In this document: one piece after another, positions 26,039-34,885 of the stretch | Numbering within the stretch: position 1 is the first letter of the stretch | Layout: each line of letters starts with the position of its first letter | Source: Burkholderia sp. 9120 | GTDB taxonomy: Bacteria > Pseudomonadota > Gammaproteobacteria > Burkholderiales > Burkholderiaceae | Assembly (NCBI RefSeq): GCF_000745015.1 | Contig: NZ_JQNA01000001.1 | Location: 62,001 to 126,000 of the forward strand | Reading direction: 5' to 3' | DNA: 64,000 nt | Made by a program: the position numbers and the translations under genes | The notes under the pieces: model-generated | Database searches by the model: none | What the model was told of the DNA's origin: nothing | The model's input: only the letters and a program-made list of their open reading frames with translations

Positions 26039-26334
26039 GAAGGGTCTCGTCGCTTTGGTTTGTTTTTGTTCCATATACGGAACTTGTAACCACATATGGA
26101 AAGTATAGCGAGTCGGATCAGGTCGAAAAAATAAAATTTGGCCGGCGCGGCAAACGCGCAACACGGCAACGAACCCACGTCGCGCCGCCGGTTCGCCACC
26201 AACGCGTTGAATAGATTTAATTTATAGAACTATAAGAAAACAACATTATTTTTATAGCGGATGGCTTCGTATAGTCGAGCCCAGTTCGAATGCGCCGCAC
26301 GCTCGGCGCCCTCTCTTTCCGCTACTGGACCACG

Positions 26335-27444
26335 ATGAAACTACTCAAGTTCGCCCCTCTCGCGATTGCCGGCGCGCTCTCCAGCGCCGCGCATGCGCAA
26401 AGCACCGTCACGCTGTATGGCCTGATTTCGGCGGGCGTCGGCTATGCGACGAACCAGGGCGGCAAGAACGCGTGGCAGGCGCTGTCGGGCACCAACCAGA
26501 ATCCGCGCTGGGGCCTGAAAGGCGTGGAAGATCTGGGCGGCGGTACGAGCGCGATTTTCCAGCTGGAAAACGGCTTCAACGTGATGACCGGCACCGCGTC
26601 GCAAAACGGTCGCGAATTCGGCCGCCAGGCGTTCGTGGGACTCGCCAGCAAACGCTACGGCACGCTGACTTTCGGCCGTCAGTACGACACGGTGCACGAC
26701 TATATCGGCCCGGTGATCATTGCGAGCAACGGCGTGAACATCGGCGATAACGACAACGGCTATAACGACATCCGTGTGCAGAACGCGGCGAAATACGTGA
26801 CGCCCGACTATCGCGGCCTGAAGGCCACCGCCGAATACGGCTTCAGCAACGCCACCGGTTTCGCCAACAACAACGCCTACAGCTTCGGCGTCGGTTACGA
26901 GCACGGTCCGCTGAAATGGAGCGTGGTCTACGCGCAGTACAACAATCCGTATAGCGCCACCAATCAGGACGGCGCGATCTCGAACGACTACGCCTCGTCG
27001 CTGCTGATCTTCGCGAAGAGCGCGCTGCATCCGGCCGCCTTCGCGAGCAAACAGCGCATCTTCGGCACGGGTGGTTTCTATACCGTCGGCGCCGCGCAAT
27101 TCGCCGCGCTGTTCACGGATGTCCGCTACGATTATCTCGACGGTTCGCATCTGCGTTTGCAGAACTACAACCTGAACGTGAACTATCACGTGACGCCCGC
27201 GTTCATTCTCGGCGCCGCGTACGCCTTCACCGACGGCAAATACGATGTGATCAACACGAGGCCCAAATGGCATCAGGTCAATCTGCAGGCCGATTACTTC
27301 CTGTCGAAACGCACGGACATCGCGCTGACGGTGATCGCGCAGCAGGCGGCGGGCGATGCGCAACACGCGCAGATCTTTGCTTACGCGCAATCCACCGGCA
27401 TCCGGCAGATGATTACCACGGTCGGCATGCGCCACGTGTTTTGA
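26335..27444 (+). CDS. Gram-negative porin, OmpC-like (Burkholderia type)
   Basis: 369 residues. Signal peptide MKLLKFAPLAIAGALSSAAHA, then the standard start of Burkholderiales trimeric porins, QSTVTLYGLISAGVGYATNQGG, followed by WGLKGVEDLGGGTSAIFQLENGF and FGRQAFVGLASKRYGTLTFGRQYD, and a C-terminal Phe (GMRHVF) needed for BAM-dependent insertion. It forms a diffusion channel in the outer membrane. It ends 14 nt before the nucleoside hydrolase start, so co-transcription is likely and it may serve nucleoside entry. ATG 26335 is chosen at the signal peptide. Confidence 0.93.
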   Translation: MKLLKFAPLAIAGALSSAAHAQSTVTLYGLISAGVGYATNQGGKNAWQALSGTNQNPRWGLKGVEDLGGGTSAIFQLENGFNVMTGTASQNGREFGRQAFVGLASKRYGTLTFGRQYDTVHDYIGPVIIASNGVNIGDNDNGYNDIRVQNAAKYVTPDYRGLKATAEYGFSNATGFANNNAYSFGVGYEHGPLKWSVVYAQYNNPYSATNQDGAISNDYASSLLIFAKSALHPAAFASKQRIFGTGGFYTVGAAQFAALFTDVRYDYLDGSHLRLQNYNLNVNYHVTPAFILGAAYAFTDGKYDVINTRPKWHQVNLQADYFLSKRTDIALTVIAQQAAGDAQHAQIFAYAQSTGIRQMITTVGMRHVF

Positions 27445-27458
27445 CGCCAGAGCTGACC

Positions 27459-28661
27459 ATGACGACATTCTTTGATCCGGCCGCCCCGGTCGCTTTATCT
27501 GATCCGATCGCTCCGGCACAGCCGCGCCGTAAGTTTTTGCGCACGGCGGTGGGGCTGGCCGCAGGCGCGTCTTCGTGGCCGATGCTGGCGGGCGCGGCGG
27601 CGACGACGACTCCGACGACTCCGACGACGATGACCGCGCAGACGACGCCCGCAAATCAAGGCGCCAATGCGGGTGCGGCCGCTGCCTCGTCCAACGCCGC
27701 CATGACGCAGGACAACGCGCGCCGCAGCGTGATCATCGACTGCGATCCGGGCCAGGACGACGCGATCGCGATCCTGTTCGCGCTCGGCGCCAGCGACCGG
27801 CTCGACCTACGCGCGATCACCACGGTGGCCGGCAACGTGCCGCTCGATCTGACCGAACGCAACGCGCGCATCGTCCGCGACTGGGCTGGGCTTACGCATT
27901 CGCTGCCGGTCTATGCCGGCTGCCCGCGGCCGCTCACGCGCGAACTGATCACGGCCGCGAACGTCCACGGCAAGACCGGCCTCGACGGCGTGCCCTTGCA
28001 CGAACCGCTGGCGCCGCTCGCGCCGCAACACGCGGTGGCGTTCCTGATCGAGACGTTGCGCGCGGCGCCGCCGCACAGCGTGACGCTCTGCGCGCTCGGC
28101 CCGCTGACCAACCTCGCTACCGCACTGATCGAAGCGCCCGAGATTCGCAACGGCATTCGCGACATCGTGCTGATGGGCGGCGCGTTCTTCGAACGCGGCA
28201 ACATCACGCCGGCCGCCGAATTCAATATCTATGTCGATCCGCAAGCCGCGCAGGTGGTGTTCGCGAGCGGCGTACCGATCGTGGTGCTGCCGCGCGACGT
28301 CGCCGTGAAAGCGCCGATCACGCCCGCGCGCATCGCACCGATTCGCGCACTCGGCAACCGTTGCGGAACGATGGCGGCCGACATCATGGCTGCGGAAGTC
28401 GCGTATCAGAAGGGCCGCCGCGGCGTCGAATCCGCGCCGATGTACGACCCGTGCGCGACCGGTTATCTGATCGACCCGTCGTTGTTCAAGGGACGCGAGG
28501 TCAACGTGATGATCGAGACCGTCGGCGAATGGACGCTCGGCGAAACCGTGGTGGACTGGAGCGGCCACAGCGGACGCAAGCCGAACGCAACGTGGATCAC
28601 CGAGGTGGACGCGGACGGTTTCTACGCCGCGCTGGGCTCACGGCTCGCGACGTTGCCCTGA
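27459..28661 (+). CDS. Tat-exported nucleoside hydrolase
   Basis: 400 residues. Residues 21-48 hold a twin-arginine signal (QPRRKFLRTAVGLAAG, Arg23-Arg24), followed by a Thr/Ala-rich linker (to about 85). The catalytic domain starts SVIIDCDPGQDDAIAIL, with the Asp cluster DxDxGxDDA that binds Ca2+ and ribose, and includes the family's N-terminal LGPLTNLA and MGGAFFERGN segments. It cleaves nucleosides to base and ribose; the Tat signal places it in the periplasm, which is unusual for this mostly cytosolic family. It follows a porin gene by 14 nt and lies near a purine permease and deaminase. Confidence 0.9.
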   Translation: MTTFFDPAAPVALSDPIAPAQPRRKFLRTAVGLAAGASSWPMLAGAAATTTPTTPTTMTAQTTPANQGANAGAAAASSNAAMTQDNARRSVIIDCDPGQDDAIAILFALGASDRLDLRAITTVAGNVPLDLTERNARIVRDWAGLTHSLPVYAGCPRPLTRELITAANVHGKTGLDGVPLHEPLAPLAPQHAVAFLIETLRAAPPHSVTLCALGPLTNLATALIEAPEIRNGIRDIVLMGGAFFERGNITPAAEFNIYVDPQAAQVVFASGVPIVVLPRDVAVKAPITPARIAPIRALGNRCGTMAADIMAAEVAYQKGRRGVESAPMYDPCATGYLIDPSLFKGREVNVMIETVGEWTLGETVVDWSGHSGRKPNATWITEVDADGFYAALGSRLATLP

Positions 28662-28746
28662 GCGGGCGCAAGTCGGGATCGCAACGTTGCCTTGACCGGC
28701 GTAAGTCGACATCGCAACCTTGCCCTGACCGGCGCAAGTCGAAACT
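28647..28746 (+). repeat. Three tandem 33-34-bp units across the nucleoside hydrolase stop codon
   Basis: Units at 28647-28680, 28681-28713 and 28714-28746 follow gcaacgTTGCCcTGAccGGCGcAAGTCGacatc. The first carries the final codons and TGA of the gene; each copy repeats the TTGCCxTGA core. The array lies between the gene and the end of the LysR gene at 28845. Confidence 0.8.
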
Positions 28747-28844
28747 GCGAGCGACCGATAAGCGACAAGCAGGCAGCAAACAACGAGCAACAACCCGGCA
28801 ACAAGCACGCGATCCGCAAACCCATGCAGCCCCGCCACCCGCCC

Positions 28845-29771
28845 TCAAATATGCGCGACGATCCACTCGCGGCAAGCCCGCACGTGCGGGCCGCGATCGT
28901 CGCCGTCAAGCGAGATCAGGGCAATCGAGCGGGTCACGCGCGGTTTGTCCAGACGCAGCGCGACCAGTTCGGCATCGTGCAGATGCATGGTGTAAAGACT
29001 CGGCAGCACGGCAATCGCCAAACGGTTGCGCACCAGTTCGTACAAGGGTTCGGTGTATTCGACGCGATAGGCCACGTTGAGCTGCAAGCCTTCCGCGCCG
29101 CCGGTGCGCTGCAACGCCTCGCTGACGCTGCCGCGCACGAACGCGGCGAGGTCGCGCCCCACCAGCTTCGCCCAGGCCAGGCTTTTCTTCTGCGCGAGCG
29201 GATCGTCGCGCCGCACCACCACCACGATCTGATCCTCGAACAGATCCTGATAGCGCAACGCGGCGTCGCCGTCGCGTTCGGTGGCGGGCGCGTCGGGCTC
29301 ATGCACGCCGACGCCGAAGTCGGCCGCACCCTGACGCACCGCGTCGAGCAACGCGGTGTTCGGCATGTCGTTCAGCGTGAAGCGCAGCGACGGCTGTTGC
29401 GCGCGCAACGAAGCGAGCGCGGGCAGCAGACGCGCCGCGGCCGACGGAATCAGCCCGATGCGCACCGTCTGCACGCGTTCGGCGAAGGTGCTCGCCATGT
29501 CGTCGAACGTGCCGCGCGCCTGGTTGAGCAGGCGTTCGGCGAGCGGCAGCACGCTGGCGCCCGCGTGCGTGAGCGTCAGGCGATGCGCGGACCGCGCGAA
29601 CAGCGGCCCGCCGAGCAGGAACTCGATCTGCCGGATCGCGGCGGTCAGCGCCGGCTGCGTCAACGCGAGCGATTGCGCGGCCTGCGTGAAGCTGCGCGCA
29701 TGCGCGAGCGTCACGAAGTACTGGATTTGCCGCAGCGTGAGCGCGGGCAGCAGGGACGAACGGTCGGTCAT
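28845..29771 (-). CDS. LysR family regulator, probable controller of the purine locus
   Basis: 308 residues with the LysR N-terminal helix-turn-helix (LTLRQIQYFVTLAHARSFTQAAQSLALTQPALTAAIRQIE) and a periplasmic-binding-like effector domain. It is divergent from the AzgA-type permease with only 53 nt between the starts, the usual arrangement for a LysR gene and its target. The effector is unknown; a purine is the natural guess. No strong Shine-Dalgarno before ATG 29771. Confidence 0.88.
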   Translation of the reverse strand: MTDRSSLLPALTLRQIQYFVTLAHARSFTQAAQSLALTQPALTAAIRQIEFLLGGPLFARSAHRLTLTHAGASVLPLAERLLNQARGTFDDMASTFAERVQTVRIGLIPSAAARLLPALASLRAQQPSLRFTLNDMPNTALLDAVRQGAADFGVGVHEPDAPATERDGDAALRYQDLFEDQIVVVVRRDDPLAQKKSLAWAKLVGRDLAAFVRGSVSEALQRTGGAEGLQLNVAYRVEYTEPLYELVRNRLAIAVLPSLYTMHLHDAELVALRLDKPRVTRSIALISLDGDDRGPHVRACREWIVAHI

Positions 29772-29824
29772 GGTGAGCGAAGCATCGACGCAATGCGCAG
29801 CAGTATAAATGGCACGATTACAGG

Positions 29825-31201
29825 ATGAATCAATTGATCAATAACGAATCTTCAATGCCCAAAGCAGCGTCCGCCGCAGCACCGGCGAGCAGCAGTTGGC
29901 TCGAGCGGCGTTTCGCGCTCAGCGAACGCAAGACCAGCGTACGTATCGAAACCATCGCCGGTATCACGTCGTTTCTCGCGGCCGCTTATCTGCTGGTCGT
30001 GATCCCTTCGCTGCTGGCGGCGGGCGGCATGGATCGCGGCGCCGCCACCACCGCGACGATTCTCGTGTTCGTGCTCAGCACGGTGCTGATGGCGCTGTAT
30101 GCCAACCTGCCGTTTCTGGTTGGACCCGGCATCGGCGGCTCGGTGATTCTCGGCGTCACGCTCGCGGGCGAGCATGTCGCGTGGCAAACGGGGCTCGGCA
30201 TTGCGTGCGTGTCCGGTGTGCTGTTCCTGATCCTGACCCTCGTCGGCGCACGCAGTCTCGTGATGCGATTGATTCCGGCGCAGATCAAGCTCGGGCTCGG
30301 CGCGTCGATCGGCCTGTTCATCGCGGTGCTCGGCTTCCGCAATGCGGGCATGGTGATTGCCAACGCGAAAACCAACGCGCTCGCGCTCGGCGATTTCTCG
30401 CGGCCGGGCACGCTGGTCGCGCTGATCGGACTCGGCGCGGCCGTGGTGCTGCAAGGCCGCCGCGTGCCCGGCGCGATTCTGTGGGCGATCCTGATCGCGG
30501 CCGGCGCAGGCGTGCCGCTCGGCGTCACGCATCTGCCGGCGTCGTTCCTCGCGTGGCCGCACAGCATCGCGCCGATCGCGTTCAAGGTCGACCTGGTCAG
30601 CGCGCTGAGCGTGGCGTCGATTCCGTATCTGTTCGTGTTCTTCGCCGCGGAGTTTTTCTCGACGCTCGGCACCACGCTCGCAGTCGGCGCGAAGGCCAAT
30701 CTGCTCGACGAAAACGCCAATCTGCCCAACATCAACCGGCCGTTTCTGGTCGACTCGATCGCCGCGACGCTCGGGCCCGTGTTCGGTATTCCAGCGCTGA
30801 CCGCGCTGGTGGAATCGGCGGCGGGTGTCGAAGCGGGCGGCCGCAGCGGCTTGTCATCGCTTGCCGCCGCCGCGATGTTCGCGCTGATGTTGCTGTTCGT
30901 GCCGGTCGCGCTGGCGATTCCGAAAGAAGCGACCGCGCCGGCGCTGATCCTGATCGGCCTGTCGATGTTCAGCACGATCCGTCACGCGCATTTCGACGAC
31001 TTCACCGACTCGTTGCCGGTGCTGTCGATGGTTCTGCTCACGCTGATGTCGAACAGTTTCGGCACCGGCATTGCGGGCGGCCTGCTGTGCTACGTGCTCG
31101 TCAAGCTGCTCGCCGGACGCTTCCGCGAAGTGCCGTGGGGTCTGTATGTGCTGGCCGTACCGCTGGGTTACTACTTCTATACCGTGGTGAAGCCGCACTA
31201 A
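29825..31201 (+). CDS. AzgA-type NCS2 purine permease
   Basis: 458 residues with 12 or more hydrophobic segments. Features of the AzgA (adenine/guanine/hypoxanthine) branch: RIETIAGITSFLAAAYLLVVIP, GPGIGGSVILGV, KLGLGASIGLFIAVLGFRNAG, FFSTLGTTLAVGAKAN and ESAAGVEAGGRSGLSSL. It imports purine bases with protons across the inner membrane. The first 20 residues are variable; ATG 29855 is an alternative start. Regulated probably by the divergent LysR protein. Downstream is a deaminase of the adenosine/adenine family. Confidence 0.9.
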   Translation: MNQLINNESSMPKAASAAAPASSSWLERRFALSERKTSVRIETIAGITSFLAAAYLLVVIPSLLAAGGMDRGAATTATILVFVLSTVLMALYANLPFLVGPGIGGSVILGVTLAGEHVAWQTGLGIACVSGVLFLILTLVGARSLVMRLIPAQIKLGLGASIGLFIAVLGFRNAGMVIANAKTNALALGDFSRPGTLVALIGLGAAVVLQGRRVPGAILWAILIAAGAGVPLGVTHLPASFLAWPHSIAPIAFKVDLVSALSVASIPYLFVFFAAEFFSTLGTTLAVGAKANLLDENANLPNINRPFLVDSIAATLGPVFGIPALTALVESAAGVEAGGRSGLSSLAAAAMFALMLLFVPVALAIPKEATAPALILIGLSMFSTIRHAHFDDFTDSLPVLSMVLLTLMSNSFGTGIAGGLLCYVLVKLLAGRFREVPWGLYVLAVPLGYYFYTVVKPH

Positions 31202-31326
31202 GGCGCTTTGACTTTGCGCTGAAGTTGCCTTGAAGCGGCCTTGAAGCCTCACCGATCGCCGCACGTTTTCCAGCCTTTGCATTCGCACTACACTGAGTTT
31301 TGCGCACTACCAAAAACCATACCGAC

Positions 31327-32424
31327 ATGAAAGAGACACTGGGCAAGCTGCCCGCATCGCGCCTCGGCATCACGCTCACCGACGCGCATCACGCGTTCTT
31401 TACCGCGCTGCCGAAGGTCGAGTTGCATTGCCATCTGCTGGGCGCGGTACGTCATGAGACATTCATCGCACTGGCCGAGAAAAGCCAGGCGCCGATCAGC
31501 CGCGCGGAAATCGACTCGTTTTATACGCGTGGCGAGAAACCAGTCGGCGTGCTGCGCGTGTTGCGCGCGCTGGACGACTACCTGCTCACGCAGGCCGACG
31601 ACCTGCATCGCATCGCCTACGAATATCTCGCCGATGCCGCCGCGCATCAGGTGCGTCATAGCGAGTTTTTCTGGAATCCGACCGGTACGGTGCGCGTCTC
31701 GAAGATTCCGTATGCGGACGCGCAAGCGGCAATCGTCACTGCGATTCGCGACGCCGCGCGCGACTTCGGTATCAGCGCGCGGCTGATTCCGAGCATCGAC
31801 CGCGAAGCCGATCCGGACGAAGCCGTCGCGCTGGTGGACTGGATGCGCGCGCACCGGGCGGAGGAAGTGGCGGGTCTAGGTATCGACTACCGCGAGAACG
31901 ACCGGCCGCCCGAACTATTCTGGAAAGCGTATCGCGACGCGCGCAACGCGGGCTTTAAAGCCACCGCGCACGCGGGCGAATTCGGCATGCCGTGGCGCAA
32001 TGTCGAGACCGCCGTGGATTTACTGCAATGCGACCGTATCGATCACGGCTACACGATCGTCGACAACCCGGAGTTGGCCGCGCGCTACGCGGAGCGCGGC
32101 ATTGTCTTTACCGTCGTGCCGACCAATTCCTACTATCTGCGCACGCTCGCGCCGGACGTGTGGGCCGAACAGCATCCCATGCGGCGCATGCCGGGCCTCG
32201 GCCTGAAAATCCATCCGAACACCGACGACCCCACGCTGCACAAGGTGAATCCGAGCGAAGCGTGGCAGGTGATGTTCAGTCACTTCGGCTTCAGCATTGC
32301 CGACTTGCGGCAGTTCATGCTCAACGGGATCGATGGTGCGTGGGTGGATGACGCCACGCGCAATGCGTGGCGTGCGGCGTGGGCGGTAGAGTTCGATCGG
32401 CTGGCGGCCGCGTTGCCGGGTTGA
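31327..32424 (+). CDS. Adenosine/adenine deaminase family protein
   Basis: 365 residues. Zinc-site motifs of the family are present: LPKVELHCHLLGA (His34, His36), ATAHAGE (His, Glu), RIDHGYTI and the late HPNTDDPTLH with paired Asp. It deaminates a purine or purine nucleoside, releasing ammonia. By family both adenosine and adenine deaminases look like this; the neighbouring purine base permease and the exported nucleoside hydrolase make adenine a plausible substrate. The open frame begins at a TTG nine codons earlier; ATG 31327 is preferred, though no clear Shine-Dalgarno is seen. Confidence 0.85.
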   Translation: MKETLGKLPASRLGITLTDAHHAFFTALPKVELHCHLLGAVRHETFIALAEKSQAPISRAEIDSFYTRGEKPVGVLRVLRALDDYLLTQADDLHRIAYEYLADAAAHQVRHSEFFWNPTGTVRVSKIPYADAQAAIVTAIRDAARDFGISARLIPSIDREADPDEAVALVDWMRAHRAEEVAGLGIDYRENDRPPELFWKAYRDARNAGFKATAHAGEFGMPWRNVETAVDLLQCDRIDHGYTIVDNPELAARYAERGIVFTVVPTNSYYLRTLAPDVWAEQHPMRRMPGLGLKIHPNTDDPTLHKVNPSEAWQVMFSHFGFSIADLRQFMLNGIDGAWVDDATRNAWRAAWAVEFDRLAAALPG

Positions 32425-32435
32425 GCGGACTCGCC

Positions 32436-33296
32436 TCACTCCCCGATCCACGACCCACGCAGATCGCTGTCGTGTAAAAGCTGCATCAGCGTGCCCGCCG
32501 GCCGACTCAGCCGCCGGGCCGCCAGCGCGATAAATTCCACCGACGGCAACGCCGGCAGCGCCGCGGCATTCAACGGCGGCGCCAACCCGCGCGCCGCCAG
32601 ATACTGCGGCCGCACCGTAATCCCCAGCCCACCGCGCGCCGCCGCGATACAGCCCGAATGGCTGCTGCTCGTGCACACCAGTTGCCAGCTAAAACCCGCC
32701 TCGGCGAGCGCATCGAGCACGACCGCGCGCGTCACGCTCGGCTCGGCGACCAGAATCAGCGGCAGCGGCTGACTCAGATCGACCATCGTGCCGGGACGCG
32801 CGAGCCATTCGAGCCGGCCCGTGAAGAGCGGCACGCCGCGACGATCCCCGAGCCGGCGCTTACCCACCAGCAGATCGATCGACCCTGCTTCCAGCAATTC
32901 GTAAAGCTTGCCGGTCATGCCGATGGTGATTTCGAGCTCGACGTCCGGATGGGCGTCGCGAAACGCCGCCAGCACATTGGGCAGCGGCCCGAGCGCGACG
33001 TCGTCCGATGAACCGAGCCGCACGCGCCCTTTCAGGCGTGGCGCGCGAAACTGCGATTCGGCCCGCGCAAGCGCCTGCAAGATCACGCTGGCGTGCGCGA
33101 GCATGGCCTCACCGTCGGCGGTCATGGCCAGTGAATGGGTGTCGCGCACGAACAGACGACGGCCCACGCTCTCTTCGAGCCGCCGGATGTGTTCGCTGAC
33201 GCTCGACTGCGTCAGGTCGAGCCGCCGCCCCGCCTCGGTGAAGCTGTGGCAGGCGGCGACCGTCGCGAAGGTCTTGAGCCAGATGGGGTTGAGCAT
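32436..33296 (-). CDS. LysR family regulator
   Basis: 286 residues. Helix-turn-helix WLKTFATVAACHSFTEAGRRLDLTQSSVSEHIRRLEES and a substrate-binding domain with LKGRVRLGSSDDVALGPLPNVLAAF, a pattern seen in LysR proteins controlling transport or efflux genes. It is divergent from the MFS pump at 33451 and faces the deaminase gene tail-to-tail at 12 nt. A perfect interrupted palindrome lies 19 nt upstream of its start (33315-33333). Confidence 0.88.
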   Translation of the reverse strand: MLNPIWLKTFATVAACHSFTEAGRRLDLTQSSVSEHIRRLEESVGRRLFVRDTHSLAMTADGEAMLAHASVILQALARAESQFRAPRLKGRVRLGSSDDVALGPLPNVLAAFRDAHPDVELEITIGMTGKLYELLEAGSIDLLVGKRRLGDRRGVPLFTGRLEWLARPGTMVDLSQPLPLILVAEPSVTRAVVLDALAEAGFSWQLVCTSSSHSGCIAAARGGLGITVRPQYLAARGLAPPLNAAALPALPSVEFIALAARRLSRPAGTLMQLLHDSDLRGSWIGE

Positions 33297-33314
33297 GCTG
33301 CATTGTCGCGCTGC

Positions 33315-33333
33315 TTATCGGCATTGTCGATAA
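33315..33333. promoter_or_regulatory. Candidate LysR box between the LysR gene and the MFS pump
   Basis: TTATCG-N7-CGATAA is a perfect 6-bp inverted repeat with T at the first and A at the last position, in line with the T-N11-A layout of LysR sites. It lies in the 154-bp divergent intergenic region. Confidence 0.55.
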
Positions 33334-33450
33334 CAGTCAGCGTTCTTAGTGGGGTTCCCGATTGACGGGTATGTCAATATCATGACTGCACTCCCCCAAT
33401 GAATGCCCCGAGTCCGGGCGCCTAGCCGCCCGCCTTGCCGCCCCGTAAAA

Positions 33451-34851
33451 ATGAACAAGGATTCCGCCCAGACCGCGCTGCTGTGGATCGTCGCCGCCGG
33501 CTTTTTCATGCAGTCGCTCGACACGACCATCGTCAACACCGCGTTGCCGTCGATCGCGAACAGCCTGCACGTCGCGCCGCTCGCCATGCAGCCGATCATC
33601 ATCGCGTACACGCTGACCATGGCGATGCTCACGCCCGCGTCCGGCTGGCTCGCGGACCGCTTCGGCACGCGTCGCGTGTACTTCGTGGCGATCCTCATCT
33701 TCGTGCTCGGCTCGATCTGCTGCGCGAGCGCGCATACGCTCGGCCAGTTGGTGATCGCGCGGGTGCTGCAAGGCGTCGGCGGTTCGATGCTGCTGCCGAT
33801 CGGCCGGCTCGCGGTGTTGCGCAGCGTGTCGGGTGAACAATACGTGTCGGCGCTGGCGTTCATTTCGGTCGCGGGTCAGTTGGGACCGATCGCCGGTCCG
33901 ACGCTCGGCGGCTGGTTCGTGCAGGACATGACGTGGCACTGGATCTTTCTGATCAATGTGCCGATCGGCGCGGTGGGCCTCTACGCGGTGCAGCGCTTTC
34001 TGCCGGCGCATGGCGAGACTCAGGCGCCGCCATTCGACTTCGTGGGTTGCGGGCTGCTGTCGCTCTGCATGATCGCGTTTTCGCTGTCGATCGAAGCGCC
34101 GTTCTCCACGCATCGGGCGGCCTGGGCGGCGGGGCTGTTCGTGCTCGCCGTGGTCAGCGCCTTCGCCTATATTCCGTACGCGCGGCGTCGCCGCAATCCG
34201 TTGTTCAAACTGGCGCTGTTCAGCGAGCCGAATTTCAGTGTCGGTCTGATCGGCAATCTGGTGTGCCGTATCGGCTCCAGCGCGGTGCCGTTTCTCGTGC
34301 CCTTGCTGCTGCAATTGCAACTCGGCTATTCGCCGCTGCACTCCGGTCTGATGATGCTGCCCGCGGCGCTCGCCGGCACCGTCGCCAAACGCTGGATCGC
34401 GCCGCTGATCCGCCGCTACGGCTACGACACGTTTCTGCTCGTGAACACGCTGATCGTCGGTTCGTCGATCGTTGCGTTTGCATTGATCACGCGCGGCACA
34501 CCGCTCGCCATCGAAATCGCGATCCTCGCGGTGTTCGGCGCGGCCAACTCCATGCAGTTCGCGGCAATGAACAGCGTCACGCTCAAGGACCTCTCGCATG
34601 AAGATGCGGGCAGCGGCAACAGCCTGTTTTCAATGGTGCAGATGCTGGCGATCGGGCTGGGCGTGTCGATCGGCGGCGGGCTCGTGAATCTGTTTTCGGC
34701 GCAATGGGGTTCGGCGGCGCTCGGCTTTCGCCTCAGCTTCGCGTGCGTGGGCGTGATCACGCTGGTGTCCGCGTGGATCTTTCGTCAGCTCGATGTCGCG
34801 CCGGCGCAACCCAAAGTGCGCGCGCCGGCAACGCACAGCGCGGGACGCTGA
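33451..34851 (+). CDS. MdtD-like MFS multidrug transporter (DHA2)
   Basis: 466 residues with 14 predicted hydrophobic segments. FFMQSLDTTIVNTALPSIA in helix 1, ASGWLADRFGTRRVYF in loop 2, ARVLQGVGGSMLLPIGRLAVLR in helix 4 and GPTLGGWFVQDMTWHWIFLINVPIG match MdtD of the E. coli mdtABCD operon closely. It is a proton-driven exporter in the inner membrane. It stands without mdtABC here and is divergent from a LysR regulator, so it is probably induced by that protein. ATG 33451 is chosen; the frame is open 16 codons further upstream. Confidence 0.88.
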   Translation: MNKDSAQTALLWIVAAGFFMQSLDTTIVNTALPSIANSLHVAPLAMQPIIIAYTLTMAMLTPASGWLADRFGTRRVYFVAILIFVLGSICCASAHTLGQLVIARVLQGVGGSMLLPIGRLAVLRSVSGEQYVSALAFISVAGQLGPIAGPTLGGWFVQDMTWHWIFLINVPIGAVGLYAVQRFLPAHGETQAPPFDFVGCGLLSLCMIAFSLSIEAPFSTHRAAWAAGLFVLAVVSAFAYIPYARRRRNPLFKLALFSEPNFSVGLIGNLVCRIGSSAVPFLVPLLLQLQLGYSPLHSGLMMLPAALAGTVAKRWIAPLIRRYGYDTFLLVNTLIVGSSIVAFALITRGTPLAIEIAILAVFGAANSMQFAAMNSVTLKDLSHEDAGSGNSLFSMVQMLAIGLGVSIGGGLVNLFSAQWGSAALGFRLSFACVGVITLVSAWIFRQLDVAPAQPKVRAPATHSAGR

Positions 34852-34885
34852 ACGACGGTATCGGCGGTATCGGCTGTATCCGCCA

